From CAWKGV01 sp963849305 (GTDB lineage Bacteria > Pseudomonadota > Alphaproteobacteria > Acetobacterales > Acetobacteraceae): a DNA stretch of 64,000 nt. Position 1 is the stretch's first letter, and each line of letters starts with the position of its first letter. Made by a program: the position numbers and the translations under genes. The notes below the pieces were generated by a model. That model worked only from the letters and a program-made list of their open reading frames with translations, had not been told where the DNA came from and did not search any database. The stretch is from NCBI GenBank assembly GCA_963849305.1, contig CAWKGV010000003.1, positions 186,001 to 250,000 of the forward strand. The letters are read 5' to 3'. This document shows, in pieces, positions 38,657-48,274 of the stretch.

Positions 38657-39910
38657 TCAGGACCCCAGCGCCACCGGCAAGTCGCCGCGAGTTGAAGCGG
38701 CTTCGGAGACCATGCGCGGTGCAAAATACTGGGTGAGGATCGGTCCCAGGATGGCAGTCGTCAGCATCAGCACCAAGACCGCATTGAGCGTTCGTTGGTC
38801 GAGCAGGCGTTGTCCCGCAGGGTTGAACGTATCATATGCTACGAGCGCCGCCGCAAGCGTGGCAGCCACCTGCGGCAAGGTGAGCGACCACATCGTGTTC
38901 CGCGCAGCAGTCGAATACCCGAAAGCCAATCGTGCCGGTTCCGCAGCCACAAACTTGCCCAACAGTAGCGCGCCGATGATGCTGATGACTAACGGAAAAT
39001 TCCCGATAAGGCTGGAGAGGAAGACAGGCGGATCAATCAGGAATCCGGTCACGATGAAGAAGATGGGGATAAAAAACGAATTTCCGATGAACTCCACTTT
39101 CTCCTTCGCGGGTTTTCCCTGTACCGCGGCATTGATGGCGACGCCGGCGAGGAATGCCCCTACGATGCCCGGCAGATTGATGAGCTGCGCCAGGAGGCCC
39201 GCGACCGCCACGATCGCCAGCATCAGGACGAAGTAAGCGTCCTCATGATCCTCGACCTTTCTCAGCAGGTAGGCTCCCAGGCTGCTGAGACCGAAGAGTA
39301 TGAGCGGCACGAAGATCGCAATCTCGATCAGTTGCACGGCTAGCCCGGACGGTGAAAACCCGCTCTGGTAGGTCGAGAGGCAGACCGCGAAGACGATCAG
39401 CGACAAGGTGTCGGAGATTACGGTCGCACCCAAGGTCACGGTCACCGGCTCCAACCCGCCAGCACCGAGCCCGCGGACGATCGAGACTCCGAGCAGCGTA
39501 TGCGAGGCAAGCAAGGAACCCAGAACCACCGCCGCGATCGCTCCATAGCCGAGCAGGAAGCCGGCTGCGGCACCAAGCAGCAGGGGAATAAGGGTCGTTA
39601 GAAGGCCGAAGATTGTTGTTTTGCGTTGGGCCTGCCGGAAGAGGTTGAGGTTGATTTCCAGGCCGGCGATGAACATCAGCAGCAACTTGCCTAGTTCGGC
39701 GAAGAAGTCCGCGATGGGCCTGTTATGCCCGATGACGTCCAGGCCGTACGGCCCAAGCACCACACCGCTCAGCAGTAGGCCCACCACAGCCGGAAGTCGG
39801 GCCCGGCGGGACAAGACGGGGATGCCGATGATGATCGCCATCCCGACGGCGAATTTCGCCAAGTTCGGAAGTAACAGAGCATGCGAGCGAAGGACTTCAA
39901 GTGCGTGCAT
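38657..39910 (-). CDS. CPA2-type cation:proton antiporter (KefB-like membrane domain)
   Basis: 417 residues, all membrane: about 12 helices, beginning LAKFAVGMAIIIGIPVLS. The family signature LPAVVGLLLSGVVLGPYGLD and ELGKLLLMFIAGLEINL are present, as are LGATVISDTLSLIVFAV (with the ion-binding Asp) and GAFLAGVAINAAV. There is no C-terminal RCK/TrkA-N domain, so it is not a complete KefB. It would exchange Na+ or K+ for protons in the inner membrane. The ATG at 39910 is chosen to remove an Arg-rich extension. Confidence 0.88.
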   Translation of the reverse strand: MHALEVLRSHALLLPNLAKFAVGMAIIIGIPVLSRRARLPAVVGLLLSGVVLGPYGLDVIGHNRPIADFFAELGKLLLMFIAGLEINLNLFRQAQRKTTIFGLLTTLIPLLLGAAAGFLLGYGAIAAVVLGSLLASHTLLGVSIVRGLGAGGLEPVTVTLGATVISDTLSLIVFAVCLSTYQSGFSPSGLAVQLIEIAIFVPLILFGLSSLGAYLLRKVEDHEDAYFVLMLAIVAVAGLLAQLINLPGIVGAFLAGVAINAAVQGKPAKEKVEFIGNSFFIPIFFIVTGFLIDPPVFLSSLIGNFPLVISIIGALLLGKFVAAEPARLAFGYSTAARNTMWSLTLPQVAATLAAALVAYDTFNPAGQRLLDQRTLNAVLVLMLTTAILGPILTQYFAPRMVSEAASTRGDLPVALGS

Positions 39911-39953
39911 TTTGCCCCTCCGTCGACCACTTCCGCCGTCCGGCTTCTTCCGT

Positions 39954-40379
39954 TCAAACTCCTGCCATGCTCGCGACAGTGACGCCGGTGATATTGCCCT
40001 GCGCGTCGAGGCCGAACAGAAGGCTGGCGGCATCGCCCCGCGGGAATATGAGCTTCACCAGGTAGAATGTCTGGTTGTCTGCCGAGCGTTCTCGCATGAT
40101 TTCGGCGCGCATCGGCGACGCCCCATACTGGTTGAGGTGCTGCGACATCGCCTGCACCGCCTCAGGCGTCAATTGCGCGCCGTAGACGGCGGTGTATTGC
40201 GAGCGGTCGAGCTTGCCGGCCTGCATCTGGGTAAACCAGCGTAGCGCCAAAGCCGTCACGCCGTCCTCCGTCGGCACGCTTGCCGGCACACCTGCTGGGG
40301 GCGCCGGATTGGCGAGCGTGGCGGCGATACTTGCTATCGACAACGCGCCGGCCAGCGCAAACAGGCTGAGGCGATGCAT
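39954..40379 (-). CDS. Secreted hypothetical protein
   Basis: 141 residues with a signal peptide (HRLSLFALAGALSIASIAAT, cleavage near TLANP) and a compact NTF2-like-sized domain (ALRWFTQMQAGKLDRSQYT, then FYLVKLIFPRGDAASLLFG and ITGVTVASMAGV). No catalytic motif is visible. It is 43 bp upstream of the antiporter on the same strand and may be co-transcribed. Function unknown. Confidence 0.65.
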   Translation of the reverse strand: MHRLSLFALAGALSIASIAATLANPAPPAGVPASVPTEDGVTALALRWFTQMQAGKLDRSQYTAVYGAQLTPEAVQAMSQHLNQYGASPMRAEIMRERSADNQTFYLVKLIFPRGDAASLLFGLDAQGNITGVTVASMAGV

Positions 40380-40529
40380 CGGTATCGCTCCTTGTCGGCA
40401 CTTCGTATCGAATTCCTTCATCGTGCCCTGCGCTCGGAATGGGGCACCAGGGGAGGGGGTGGCCGATGCCACCCCTGCCGGATGTGCGATTTGCGCGCCC
40501 GCCCCTTACCGATTACCCGCGGCCGCTTT

Positions 40530-42213
40530 TCAGCCGCCCCCACCACCGACATGCGGCATAGGCTGGCCCTTCATCAGGGGCACGGGGTTGTCCGGGGTTT
40601 GCAGGTTCGGCACCAGATCGTTCGAGGCCCCACCCGGGTATCTCTTGATGTTCGGACATTTCACGATTGATTGATCGAACGCGACGATGACAGGTTCGAT
40701 GAGCGACAGAACCCAGCCATTGTCCTGACCGGCATATTTGCCCGGCGATGACGACAGCACGCGGGTCGGCGCCGCGCCATTGAAGGTCATGTCGTACTTC
40801 TCGTACGGGTCCATGGTCAGGTTGTACGTCGCGCCAATAGCACCCAGAGTTGCTTCCGATCCGAGCCACGAATCCTTTGCCGTGTAGAGGTACTTCCACG
40901 CGATATGTACCCAGGGTTCATTCGGATCGCCGCCGATGTCGGCGCGTGCACCCCAGAAGTTCTCGCCGTCGACGTAGACCCACGAGTTGCGCGCCGAGTG
41001 CTGGGCCTTTCCCAGGATGTAGGCGCTGTTGTCGATGCTGTCGAAATAGATGCCCTTGCCGTCATTGCCGACCCAATCATGCGGCGGCGGCGTCAGCCCG
41101 GCCATCGCGGCGAGGGTCGCCCAGGCGTCGATATGCGACATCATCTCGTTGTATTGGGCGCCAGCCGGGATGTGGTTCGGCCACCACATGATACCGGGAA
41201 CGCGCCAGCCGCCTTCGAACGGACTCCCTTTCTCGCCGCGGAACGTCGTGGTTCCCGCATCGGGATATGCATCAAGCCAGGCGCCGTTGTCGGCCGTCAC
41301 GATGACGATCGTGTCGGGTGCCTGTGCGCGGATGGCGTCCATCACCCGGCCGATGTCGGCGTCGAGTTCCAAAAGGGAATCCGAGTAGTCCCCGAGGTGC
41401 GACTTGCCTTGAAACGCCGGCGCTGCATGAGTCGGGTTGTGCATCTTCAGATAGTTGACGTCCATGAAGAAAGGCTTGTTGTCCTTCGCATGCTGCTGGA
41501 TGTAGGCGACCGCGTTGTCGGTCTGGCGAATGTCGAACGTCGCCATGTTGGCATAATTGATTGTGCCGACGTTCCTGGCCGGCTGCCCGGCCACGCCTTC
41601 CCACTCACCCACATTCACGATGCTGTTGTACATCTGGTTGAATTGCGGATTGTAGGACGGGAACCACGGATGGAAGAAACTCGACGTGTCACTGTAGGCA
41701 TAGACGCCTGCATAGTACGCGGCGAAGTTCTTCATCTCGTCGAAGCCGTGCTCGATCGGGTAGGCGTCGGGCTTGTCGCCCACCCGAGAAATACGTCGAG
41801 TAGCCGTTCTTCTTGAAGAATTCGGCGATCGTCGGCGTCTCCTTTCGGATGGCGTTCGGGTCGCCCGGGGCCACCACGATCGACAGCGCTGACCGGATCG
41901 GGATGCGGCCGGTGAGGAACGACGCGCGGCCGGCCGTGCAGCTCGCCTGGCCGTACCAGTTGGTGAAGACGGCCCCCTCCTTGGCGATTCGATCCACGTT
42001 GGGTGTCGGATGACCAAGACCCGCTCCACCGCCCGAATAGGCGCCGAAATCGTTCCAGCCCGTGTCGTCGGTCATGAGCATGACGATGTTGGGCCGCTTC
42101 TGCGTTGGCGCATTCTGCTGTTGCGCTCGGGGACCGGCCACCGGGAGCGCCGACAATGCGAGACCGACCGCCAGCGTGCCGCCGAGCAGCCACCGTTTGT
42201 CGCGAGGTATCAT
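40530..42213 (-). pseudogene. Secreted arylsulfatase, broken by a deletion
   Basis: The first frame (from 42213) has a signal peptide (LLGGTLAVGLALSALPVAG), the metal-binding IVMLMTDDTGWNDFG and the formylglycine motif SCTAGRASFLTGR. After GYSTYFS the frame breaks near 41785 and resumes in another frame at VGDKPDAYPIEHGFDEMKN, continuing to the stop at 40530. Related enzymes have GKWH between these parts; about 11 bases coding for it appear deleted, which both shifts the frame and removes catalytic Lys and His. Later parts (VTADNGAW, FEGGWRVPG) are intact. A sulfatase-activating gene lies at 50876. Confidence 0.85.
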
Positions 42214-42374
42214 TCCATCTGCCTCCCTTGCTTAACTTTGTCAGATCTTTCCAGGCGCCTTGCCGCCCGCTTGGGGCGGCCATTGGCCGGGCTGTTATTG
42301 CACTTACGGTCGGTAGGATCTCGGACCGACGTTCCCGACGCTATGCTTTTTTGGCAGATGGATGAAACCAATGA

Positions 42375-42670
42375 GCAGCCGTTCGCGGCTACCCGGGTGG
42401 CCTCTGCAGCGTGGCGCGGGGCGCCTCACCGAACAGGGATTCGTATTCCACGGCAAACCGGCCGAAGCTCCAGAATCCAAGATCCGCAGCAAGAAACGTA
42501 AGCCTTCGCCCCAGGCACGCTGCACGATCTTTGACGGTCGCATCTCCACGCCGTTCAGGAGTAAACGAGCGCCCGGTTGCGGATCGAACGTGATGATCGC
42601 GCCCCCCAGGGTCTGGCGCCGCGAACCGAACTTCGTGCGAACAGCGGCGCTTGGGCCGCCGCATCCAGAC
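42375..42670 (-). pseudogene. AraC-family regulator remnant
   Basis: On the minus strand, GGAIITFDPQPGARLLLNGV and EMRPSKIVQR (sensor-domain piece) are joined, with a frame change and loss of most of the gene, to FLAADLGFWSFGRFAVEY and ESLFGEAPRATLQRPPG, the C-terminal end of the DNA-binding domain. It is related to the AraC gene at 51991-52939. Its position just upstream of the broken sulfatase suggests it once regulated it. Confidence 0.7.
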
Positions 42671-42673
42671 TGA

Positions 42674-42985
42674 TCAGCGACAGACCAGTCGCCCGTAGGC
42701 ATCATAAACACAGGCCCCGGCCGGGTAGTAGGTAGCAGGAGGAGGTGCCGCGTACACTGGTGCCGCGTACACTGGTGCCGCGTAAGCACCGGCGACCGCA
42801 CCGGCGTATGCGTACCGTCGGGTCGTTCGCCGCGCCACGCCGGCATAACTCAGAGGCGTGAGCGGGCGGCCGATGATGGCCTCGGCCTGGGTCGTCCAGT
42901 GGCCGGTCAGCGACGGTGTCTCGCTTGCGAACAGGCCGCCGCTGATGGCGAGGCCCGCCAATGTGATCCGCAATGCACACTTCAT
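42674..42985 (-). CDS. Small secreted protein with Ala-Pro-Val-Tyr repeats
   Basis: 103 residues: signal peptide (ALRITLAGLAISGGLFA), a short GHWTTQAEAIIGRPLTPLSY segment, then AAPVYAAPVYAAPPP repeats and ACVYDAYGRLVCR at the end with two Cys. The DNA encoding YAAPVYAAPVY is a short tandem repeat, so length may vary. Its ATG overlaps the stop of the upstream DUF2092 gene (ATGA), so the two are coupled. Function unknown. Confidence 0.7.
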   Translation of the reverse strand: MKCALRITLAGLAISGGLFASETPSLTGHWTTQAEAIIGRPLTPLSYAGVARRTTRRYAYAGAVAGAYAAPVYAAPVYAAPPPATYYPAGACVYDAYGRLVCR

Positions 42986-43776
42986 TTCTTGGCTCCTTCC
43001 GTCTCGGCCGGAACTTCATCGAAGCTCGCGAGCGCCTTGAAGTCAACCCTCTTTGCGTCGGCTGGTGGCGTGAAGACGAACGCATCATCCGGGATTTGCA
43101 CGTCCGTCTTCCAGTCTTTAATCCGCAGCGTGTACTCGGGTGCGGTGGCGATCGTTTTGCTGACGATGAGGTACTGGCGCGGGATCGGGGCTTTACCCAC
43201 CTGCACCCAGAGCTGCCAGTCCGTCTCGTGGTCGCGGAACGCCAGCTGCTCGCAATCGGCGCCGTCGATCACGCCCTGCCCGATGTGCTTCGCGTCCAGC
43301 ACATCCTGTGTCAGCGCCGCATAGCCGTTGGTCAGCAGCAGATCGGCTCCCGGCGCCTCGATGAAGTACTCGCGGCTCAGCCGATCCAGCAGTTGATCGA
43401 TGGACCCGGGAGCATCCGCCTGCGCGTAGGTCTTGCGATACCGGTCGAAGGCCGTGAACTGCTTCCCATCGAAGACGAACTCGACATCGCTGTACCCGCC
43501 GGTCCGGGTGGCGCGAATCTTGTCCGGCCTGTCGACGAGCACATGGCCGGAACTGCTGAATTGCAGCTTCTGCATGGCTGGCGTGACGACCTCGACGTCC
43601 GAATCGTAGCTGAACGAGAACCTCTTCTGGGCCGCCAAGTAATCGAACATGGCCTTCAGAATCGCTTTGGCATCGTCGCTCTGCGCCCGAGCGCGTGGGC
43701 CGCACAGGCCCGCTGCTGTTAGCGCCGCCGCCACCGAGCGGCCGATTACTGCACGGCGAGTCGCAACAAGGCTCAT
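42982..43776 (-). CDS. Secreted DUF2092-family protein
   Basis: 264 residues with a possible signal (TRRAVIGRSVAAALTAAGL, cleavage near ARAQ) and a lipoprotein-carrier-like fold: AILKAMFDYLAAQKRFSFSY, HVLVDRPDKIRATRTGGYSD, VEFVFDGKQFTAFDRYRKTY. This matches DUF2092, which resembles LolA. A role in moving lipids or lipoproteins across the periplasm is inference. Stop overlaps the start of the next gene. Envelope genes surround it. Confidence 0.8.
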   Translation of the reverse strand: MSLVATRRAVIGRSVAAALTAAGLCGPRARAQSDDAKAILKAMFDYLAAQKRFSFSYDSDVEVVTPAMQKLQFSSSGHVLVDRPDKIRATRTGGYSDVEFVFDGKQFTAFDRYRKTYAQADAPGSIDQLLDRLSREYFIEAPGADLLLTNGYAALTQDVLDAKHIGQGVIDGADCEQLAFRDHETDWQLWVQVGKAPIPRQYLIVSKTIATAPEYTLRIKDWKTDVQIPDDAFVFTPPADAKRVDFKALASFDEVPAETEGAKK

Positions 43777-43976
43777 TTCCCTGGCCTCCCAGTGTCGGTA
43801 CGATATGACTGCGAACTCTGATCGAAAGAAGGCCGCAGGTCGAGACCCCCGGTCCTCCTCTGGAAGCACCGTCCCGCGAAGAAGAGAGGGCTAGTTTCGC
43901 TCTATGGCCACCGTTTCTTGCACCGTCCACAACTCGACATAAAGGCAACTTCGTTTGGGTCGGGCCCGACCATCCT

Positions 43977-44453
43977 TCAGCCGCTTCGTGTTCGGCGAAA
44001 TCCGAAACTTTGCCCTGTCCAGCGATCGAAGTTCGCGACATAGCTGGAGATGGTGTAGCGACGGAACGTTGCCAGCAGCCGCGCTTGATCCTCGGGCGGC
44101 AGCCTCGCCCAGCGCGGGCCTAGCGAGGCCCGAAGAACCGCGCCGAAGTCGATCGCGCCATCCGCCGCCGGCGCGAGTTCGGAGAAACAGTGGGAGAAGT
44201 CGGTCCGCTTGCCAGCCTTCATCACCGCGAGCAGCGCATCGCTCAGTCGTTCAATCGGCGCAATCGCCTCGGCCTCGGCTGTCTTCGCGCTGGCTGGCGC
44301 GAAGGCGAGAGTGAAAGGGAAAACGCTTGCAAGATTCAGGACCTTGCGACGATCTAGCAACCCAACCTGCGGCTCGGTGTCGCGCATGTCGGTCATGTCT
44401 CCACCGCAAGGGGAGTTCTGTGGGACCGCGGACCGTACCTTCCGCTTTCGCAA
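43977..44453 (-). pseudogene. MlaC/Ttg2D-like protein, C-terminally truncated
   Basis: Fragment with a twin-arginine-like leader (DRRKVLNLASVFPFTLAFA) and the MlaC-type core APIERLSDALLAVMKAGKR, LGPRWARLPPEDQARLLATF and YTISSYVANFDRWTGQSF. MlaC-type proteins carry phospholipid (or hopanoid, as HpnM) across the periplasm. Here the frame ends soon after SFGF, and a plausible continuation (FRISPNTKRLKDG) is in another frame, so about the last third is lost. The start is uncertain: MTDMRD (44396) is equally possible. Confidence 0.6.
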
Positions 44454-44516
44454 AGCATGTTCGAGAGGCGGAGCGGGCGCTATCCGATTTCAGCAGAGGA
44501 CGAAAGGGGGCTTTGT

Positions 44517-45371
44517 CTAGAACCTGAAGCCAAACCCAACCACGGGTCCGTAAGCGGTGATGTCGAGGGAGCGCTTGATCGCGCCCGACTGGTTGCCGCG
44601 ACCGAGCGAGGCCAGGGCGCGGATGCCGCCCGTGACGTCGAGCCACTTGAGTATGGAGTAGGAGACCAGCGCCGATGCGCCCCAGCCCCAGACACCGCCA
44701 TCCACGCCGAAGCCCTCCGCCATGCCCCCGAGTTCAAACCGCCAGTCGCGCCAGGGATAGAAGTCGGCTCGGAACCCGGCCCAGGGTTGGACGAAGCTGT
44801 TGCTGGCGTCCACGCCGGAGAGCGGTGACTGTTCTATCTTCGCCGTCACGTCCCAGCTGAAGACGGAGAAACCGGCGCGGGCGTCGATCGTAGTCGGGAT
44901 GCCGGCGACTGCGCCGGAATAGACCTGGTAGCCAAGACCGGGGGCGATGCGGAACAGCTTGGCGGTATCTTTCACCGAGCCGCCCGGACCGGCGGCGGTC
45001 AACTGGAACGTACTGCTGTGGAAGGCACTGATCCATTGGGTATCGAGTTCGAAGGACCAGGGACCGTAACGCACCAGGCCATCTCCGAGGATCGCGCCGT
45101 GCAACGAGTGCGCCAGGTCAGCAACACTGGGCGGCCCGCTGTGGAAGCTGAAATCCCGGCCACGAAACTCGCCACCGATGCTCGCGGTTCCGCTGGTGGC
45201 CGGCAGCCAGAGATAGGGGGTCAGTTCCACCTGCACCCGATAGCTCCCATCCGGCGCGTAGCCGTCCCGCGGGGAGAACTGCGCGAGTGCCGGCCCGGCC
45301 GACAGAATAAGCGCAATGCTCCCCGCGGCACAGCGCAGGGCCTGCTTTGAGACACTGTTCATGACGCGCAA
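44517..45371 (-). CDS. Outer-membrane beta-barrel protein
   Basis: 284 residues: signal peptide (LRCAAGSIALILSAGPALAQ) followed by alternating strands such as YRVQVELTPYLWLPATSGTA and WRFELGGMAEGFGVDGG, ending VVGFGFRF with the aromatic terminal residue required for barrel insertion. It resembles uncharacterised alphaproteobacterial outer-membrane proteins. The start may be the second Met (45362). Its neighbours are other envelope proteins, and it likely shares a transcript with the MlaC-like gene. Confidence 0.78.
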   Translation of the reverse strand: MRVMNSVSKQALRCAAGSIALILSAGPALAQFSPRDGYAPDGSYRVQVELTPYLWLPATSGTASIGGEFRGRDFSFHSGPPSVADLAHSLHGAILGDGLVRYGPWSFELDTQWISAFHSSTFQLTAAGPGGSVKDTAKLFRIAPGLGYQVYSGAVAGIPTTIDARAGFSVFSWDVTAKIEQSPLSGVDASNSFVQPWAGFRADFYPWRDWRFELGGMAEGFGVDGGVWGWGASALVSYSILKWLDVTGGIRALASLGRGNQSGAIKRSLDITAYGPVVGFGFRF

Positions 45372-45718
45372 CTCCTTCCTTCAAACTGGAATGAGGGGAT
45401 TGAACTAAGCCGCCCTCGCGGTAGCTGCGGTTGCGTGCTCGATAGCAGAGGCGCTGGGTCTGCCAGGGTTCGGGTGTAACGACACCACCAGACTGAGAGC
45501 CAGGCAGCGTAGGAAATAGCCGTTCCTTCCGACATCTGTCATTTGGCCGGCGTTCTGGGTTTGAGTTTGGCCAATGCGCGGGGTCCTTGCAATAGTCTGG
45601 TTGGCTCTCACACCTGCCCTGTCGTCGCTAGTCCGACCGGGCGTGTCTCTGCAGGCCGGGTGCTACCCGCAATTGCGCGCGGACCATTTCCAAGCGTGGC
45701 TCGGGCTATTCGTGTCCG
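45372..45718. other. Intergenic region
   Basis: No well-supported gene. A 68-codon minus-strand frame (45405-45611) has a hydrophobic middle but no good ribosome site. It should contain the promoter for the outer-membrane protein gene. Confidence 0.4.
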
Positions 45719-46531
45719 CTACTTCGGCCGGAACCCCTGGATCGTCCAGACGAGCGGCGCGACATCCGCTGCGATGTGGCCCGTGCGGGGCAGGTTTAGG
45801 TCCACGACCAACAGCATGCCGCCGGACCACATCAGCCACAAAAGCGACGACAGCACGACCTGCCGCCTGCCGGCGATACCGAACTGGTAGCCCAGGGCAC
45901 CGATCGACAGCAGTGAACCGAAATAGAGTCCCAGCATGATGCGGGCCGGCACGCGGCTTATGTAGGCAAACTGCTGCGAGTTTGAATCATCAAACATTTC
46001 GTTCAGCGCATTGACCAGGGCTGTTGTGACCGCGTTCGGCGAGCGGTGCGCGACAACTTGCGTGGTCTGCCAAATATCGGTTTGCAGAGCATTCGTCCGG
46101 GCAACCAGCACGGGGACATCGGCATCCGAGGCAGCGGAGGTGAAGTCGAGGCGAGCGCGGGCGTAGTCCTCGATTTTCGCGGCGATCGAGTGCGCTTCCT
46201 CCCCGTCAATCAGTTTCGTCCGCAGCCAGGCCGTCCCGATTGCGTTCGCCTCTGCCAACACCAGCCCGCGGCGCATCTCATAGCGGTTCTGCGCGAAGCT
46301 GATCGACAAACTCAGGGTGAACGTGAGCAGCCCGATCATCCCGGCGGTCAGCGTGGAGACGGCGGACAGCTCATCTCCCTTCGCTGGTAGCCTGGCGCGT
46401 TTGAGGCGCCCGAGACCATAGCCGACATCAGTGACAACCAGGAGCGACACAAACAGGAACGCCATGGTCGCGGCCAGTCCTAGTTCGGACAGATACCTAA
46501 AGAACGACAGGATCATCTGATTTTCCCTCAT
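45719..46531 (-). CDS. Membrane protein, DUF4239-like
   Basis: 270 residues with two N-terminal helices (LGLAATMAFLFVSLLVVTDV; TLTAGMIGLLTFTLSLSIS), a central soluble helical part (YEMRRGLVLAEANAIGTAWL) and two C-terminal helices (ARIMLGLYFGSLLSIGALGY; SLLWLMWSGGMLLVV). The pattern fits DUF4239/bestrophin-like membrane proteins. Function unknown; it may be an anion channel, which is inference from the fold only. The ATG at 46531 or that at 46516 could be used. Confidence 0.75.
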   Translation of the reverse strand: MRENQMILSFFRYLSELGLAATMAFLFVSLLVVTDVGYGLGRLKRARLPAKGDELSAVSTLTAGMIGLLTFTLSLSISFAQNRYEMRRGLVLAEANAIGTAWLRTKLIDGEEAHSIAAKIEDYARARLDFTSAASDADVPVLVARTNALQTDIWQTTQVVAHRSPNAVTTALVNALNEMFDDSNSQQFAYISRVPARIMLGLYFGSLLSIGALGYQFGIAGRRQVVLSSLLWLMWSGGMLLVVDLNLPRTGHIAADVAPLVWTIQGFRPK

Positions 46532-46613
46532 AGATCGAGCGTGTCACGGCGAGTCTTGACCACTTGGGCAGTCCGCGGAAAGTCTGTGCCGTGTGTGTGA
46601 ACAAGGGGCGCAG

Positions 46614-46745
46614 GTCACAGCCACTATGCGCCGCCGGCGTCCGCGACATGCTTGGTGCCGTCAGTGAAAAGCGCTTTGCGCTTGATGCCGGGGCGATACC
46701 AGTGCTCGGTGCCAGTGAACTGTCTCAGAGCCGCCTGCCCCGATC
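46614..46745 (-). pseudogene. Fragment of a DUF6876-like protein
   Basis: Minus-strand frame LRQFTGTEHWYRPGIKRKAL followed by FTDGTKHVADAGGA, then a TAG where family members have Tyr, followed by TGG CTG. The block is a known short plasmid- and island-associated protein type as I recall it. It is a remnant. Confidence 0.45.
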
Positions 46746-46828
46746 TGTGAGGGCAAGCCGAATGGCCGAGCTACTCCACCACCATCCCACTTCACGCTGC
46801 GATGTTTTCCCCGAACGGGATGGTCGGA

Positions 46829-46957
46829 AGACGGGGCGTGGCTATACGAGCGCAGGACGCCAAGCTCGCCACCCGATACGACAAGGCCGCTACTAACCTC
46901 ATCGGCTGCGTGCTCGTCGCCTCGATCCGCCGGTGGGTAAGTCTCACCATGACCTAG
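46829..46957 (+). pseudogene. Transposase C-terminal remnant
   Basis: Plus-strand frame DAKLATRYDKAATNLIGCVL followed by VASIRRWVSLTMT and a TAG at 46955. RYDKxAxNxxxxVxLASIRxW is the usual C-terminal end of IS5-family (IS427-like) transposases. The rest is gone. Confidence 0.55.
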
Positions 46958-48196
46958 CCTCGCGAAGTATTGAACACGGCCTGGTCCCACCGCCAGAGCT
47001 GCTGGAAGAAGGCGCGCGCGAGGCTTCGATCGCCCCGCTCGCGGCAGATCTCCGCGATGGTGCGTTCCCCGTCGATGGCGGCCAGCAGCCGCTCTTGCGA
47101 CGCGCCGATGGGCAGATAGAGATCGGTATAAGTGTGATTGCGATTGATCAGCACCGCCGCCGCTCCCGGCGGCAGCCGGTCCCGCACGGCGAGCGTATCG
47201 GGCAGCCGAATGGGCGTGTAGCGGAGCCACGCCTCGCCGTCGAAATCGACGGGCGCTCCCTGCGCCAGTCGGTCCTTCCGGTAAGCCACGACGGCGTGGC
47301 GGACCATGGTCCCGCGGAACAGTTCGATGGCGGCGTGTTGCGCTTCGGCGGTCAGTCTAACCAGCCTGGAGTGGTGAGGCGTGGACGCCAGCGCGCCACA
47401 CCAGGGCAGGTAAGGCGCCTGGCGCACCCAGCGCCCGAACGCCAGGCCAGCGCGGTCGAGGAAGTCCAGCAGCTGCGGGACCGAGTACCGACCGGTCTTG
47501 AGGATGGAGCAGCGCATCGGCCAGCCCGGCCCTGTCCGCGAAGTCGGGTGCGTTGCGCAGGAGAGGCGTAAGGGGATGGTCCGGCGGCAGCGCCTTGAGG
47601 CTCGCGGCGAGGTCGCCGATCTCGGGCGCCGTCGCGCCCACCCCGAGGCGCCGACAGTAGTCCTGAAGCAGGTAGACCCCCGCGCGGCCATAGGGCGCGT
47701 AAACCATGACATTGAGGGCGCCGGTCGGCGCGAGCACGTCGCGGAGCGCCCGCAACCCCGCATCGGGGTCCGGCAGGTGGTGCAGCACGCCGGTGCAGAC
47801 CACGTGCTCGAAGTCTTGGCCGAGTTCGGCGGCGCGCTCCACTTCGAGCTGGCGCAACTCGAGATTGGTGAGCGCGTGTTTCTCCTTCAGCCCTTGCGTG
47901 AACGCGATGCTTCTGGCGCTGACGTCGATCCCAACGACTTGGGCGCGGGGCCAGCGCAGCGCATAATGGGCGGCCTGGGTGGTGCCGCAGCCGGCCACCA
48001 GTATGCTCCGGTCTTCGCGGTAGAGCTCGGCGGGCCAGAAGAGATGGGATTCGGCGCGTCGGCGCCGGTCGTCCCAGGTCTGACGGTAGGCTTCCAGGTC
48101 GTCCACCGGCGGTGGGTAGGGATGCCGTTCGTAAAAGGCGCCCACCTGCCTGGCGATGGCGGCGCCGGTCGTCGCGGGAACCTCGTCGTCGTTCAT
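46954..48196 (-). pseudogene. SAM-dependent methyltransferase, frameshifted
   Basis: The first 230 residues from 48196 give a class I methyltransferase: FYERHPYPPPVDDL, the SAM motif SILVAGCGTTQAAHYALRWP, VVGIDVSARSIAF and VVCTGVLHHLPDPDAGLRAL. Near 47495 a one-base insertion shifts the frame; the continuation in the next frame is YSVPQLLDFLDRAGLAFGRW and a C-terminal domain ending FFQQLWRWDQAVFNTSRG at 46954. The combined protein would be about 413 residues. Without the shift it would look functional, so an assembly error is possible. Confidence 0.8.
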
Positions 48197-48210
48197 GACT
48201 GCGAGAGCCT

Positions 48211-48244
48211 ATCCCTACCCGAGTGAATTCACTCGGGTAGGGAT
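48211..48244. repeat. Perfect 34-bp palindrome
   Basis: Each 17-base arm reads ATCCCTACCCGAGTGAA outward to the centre, with no spacer (centre GAATTC). It lies between the sulfatase stop and the methyltransferase start, both on the minus strand. It could be a terminator without T-run, an operator, or a mobile palindrome. Confidence 0.95.
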
Positions 48245-48274
48245 CGCGCTTCCTGACGGCAGGACTCCGCGGCT

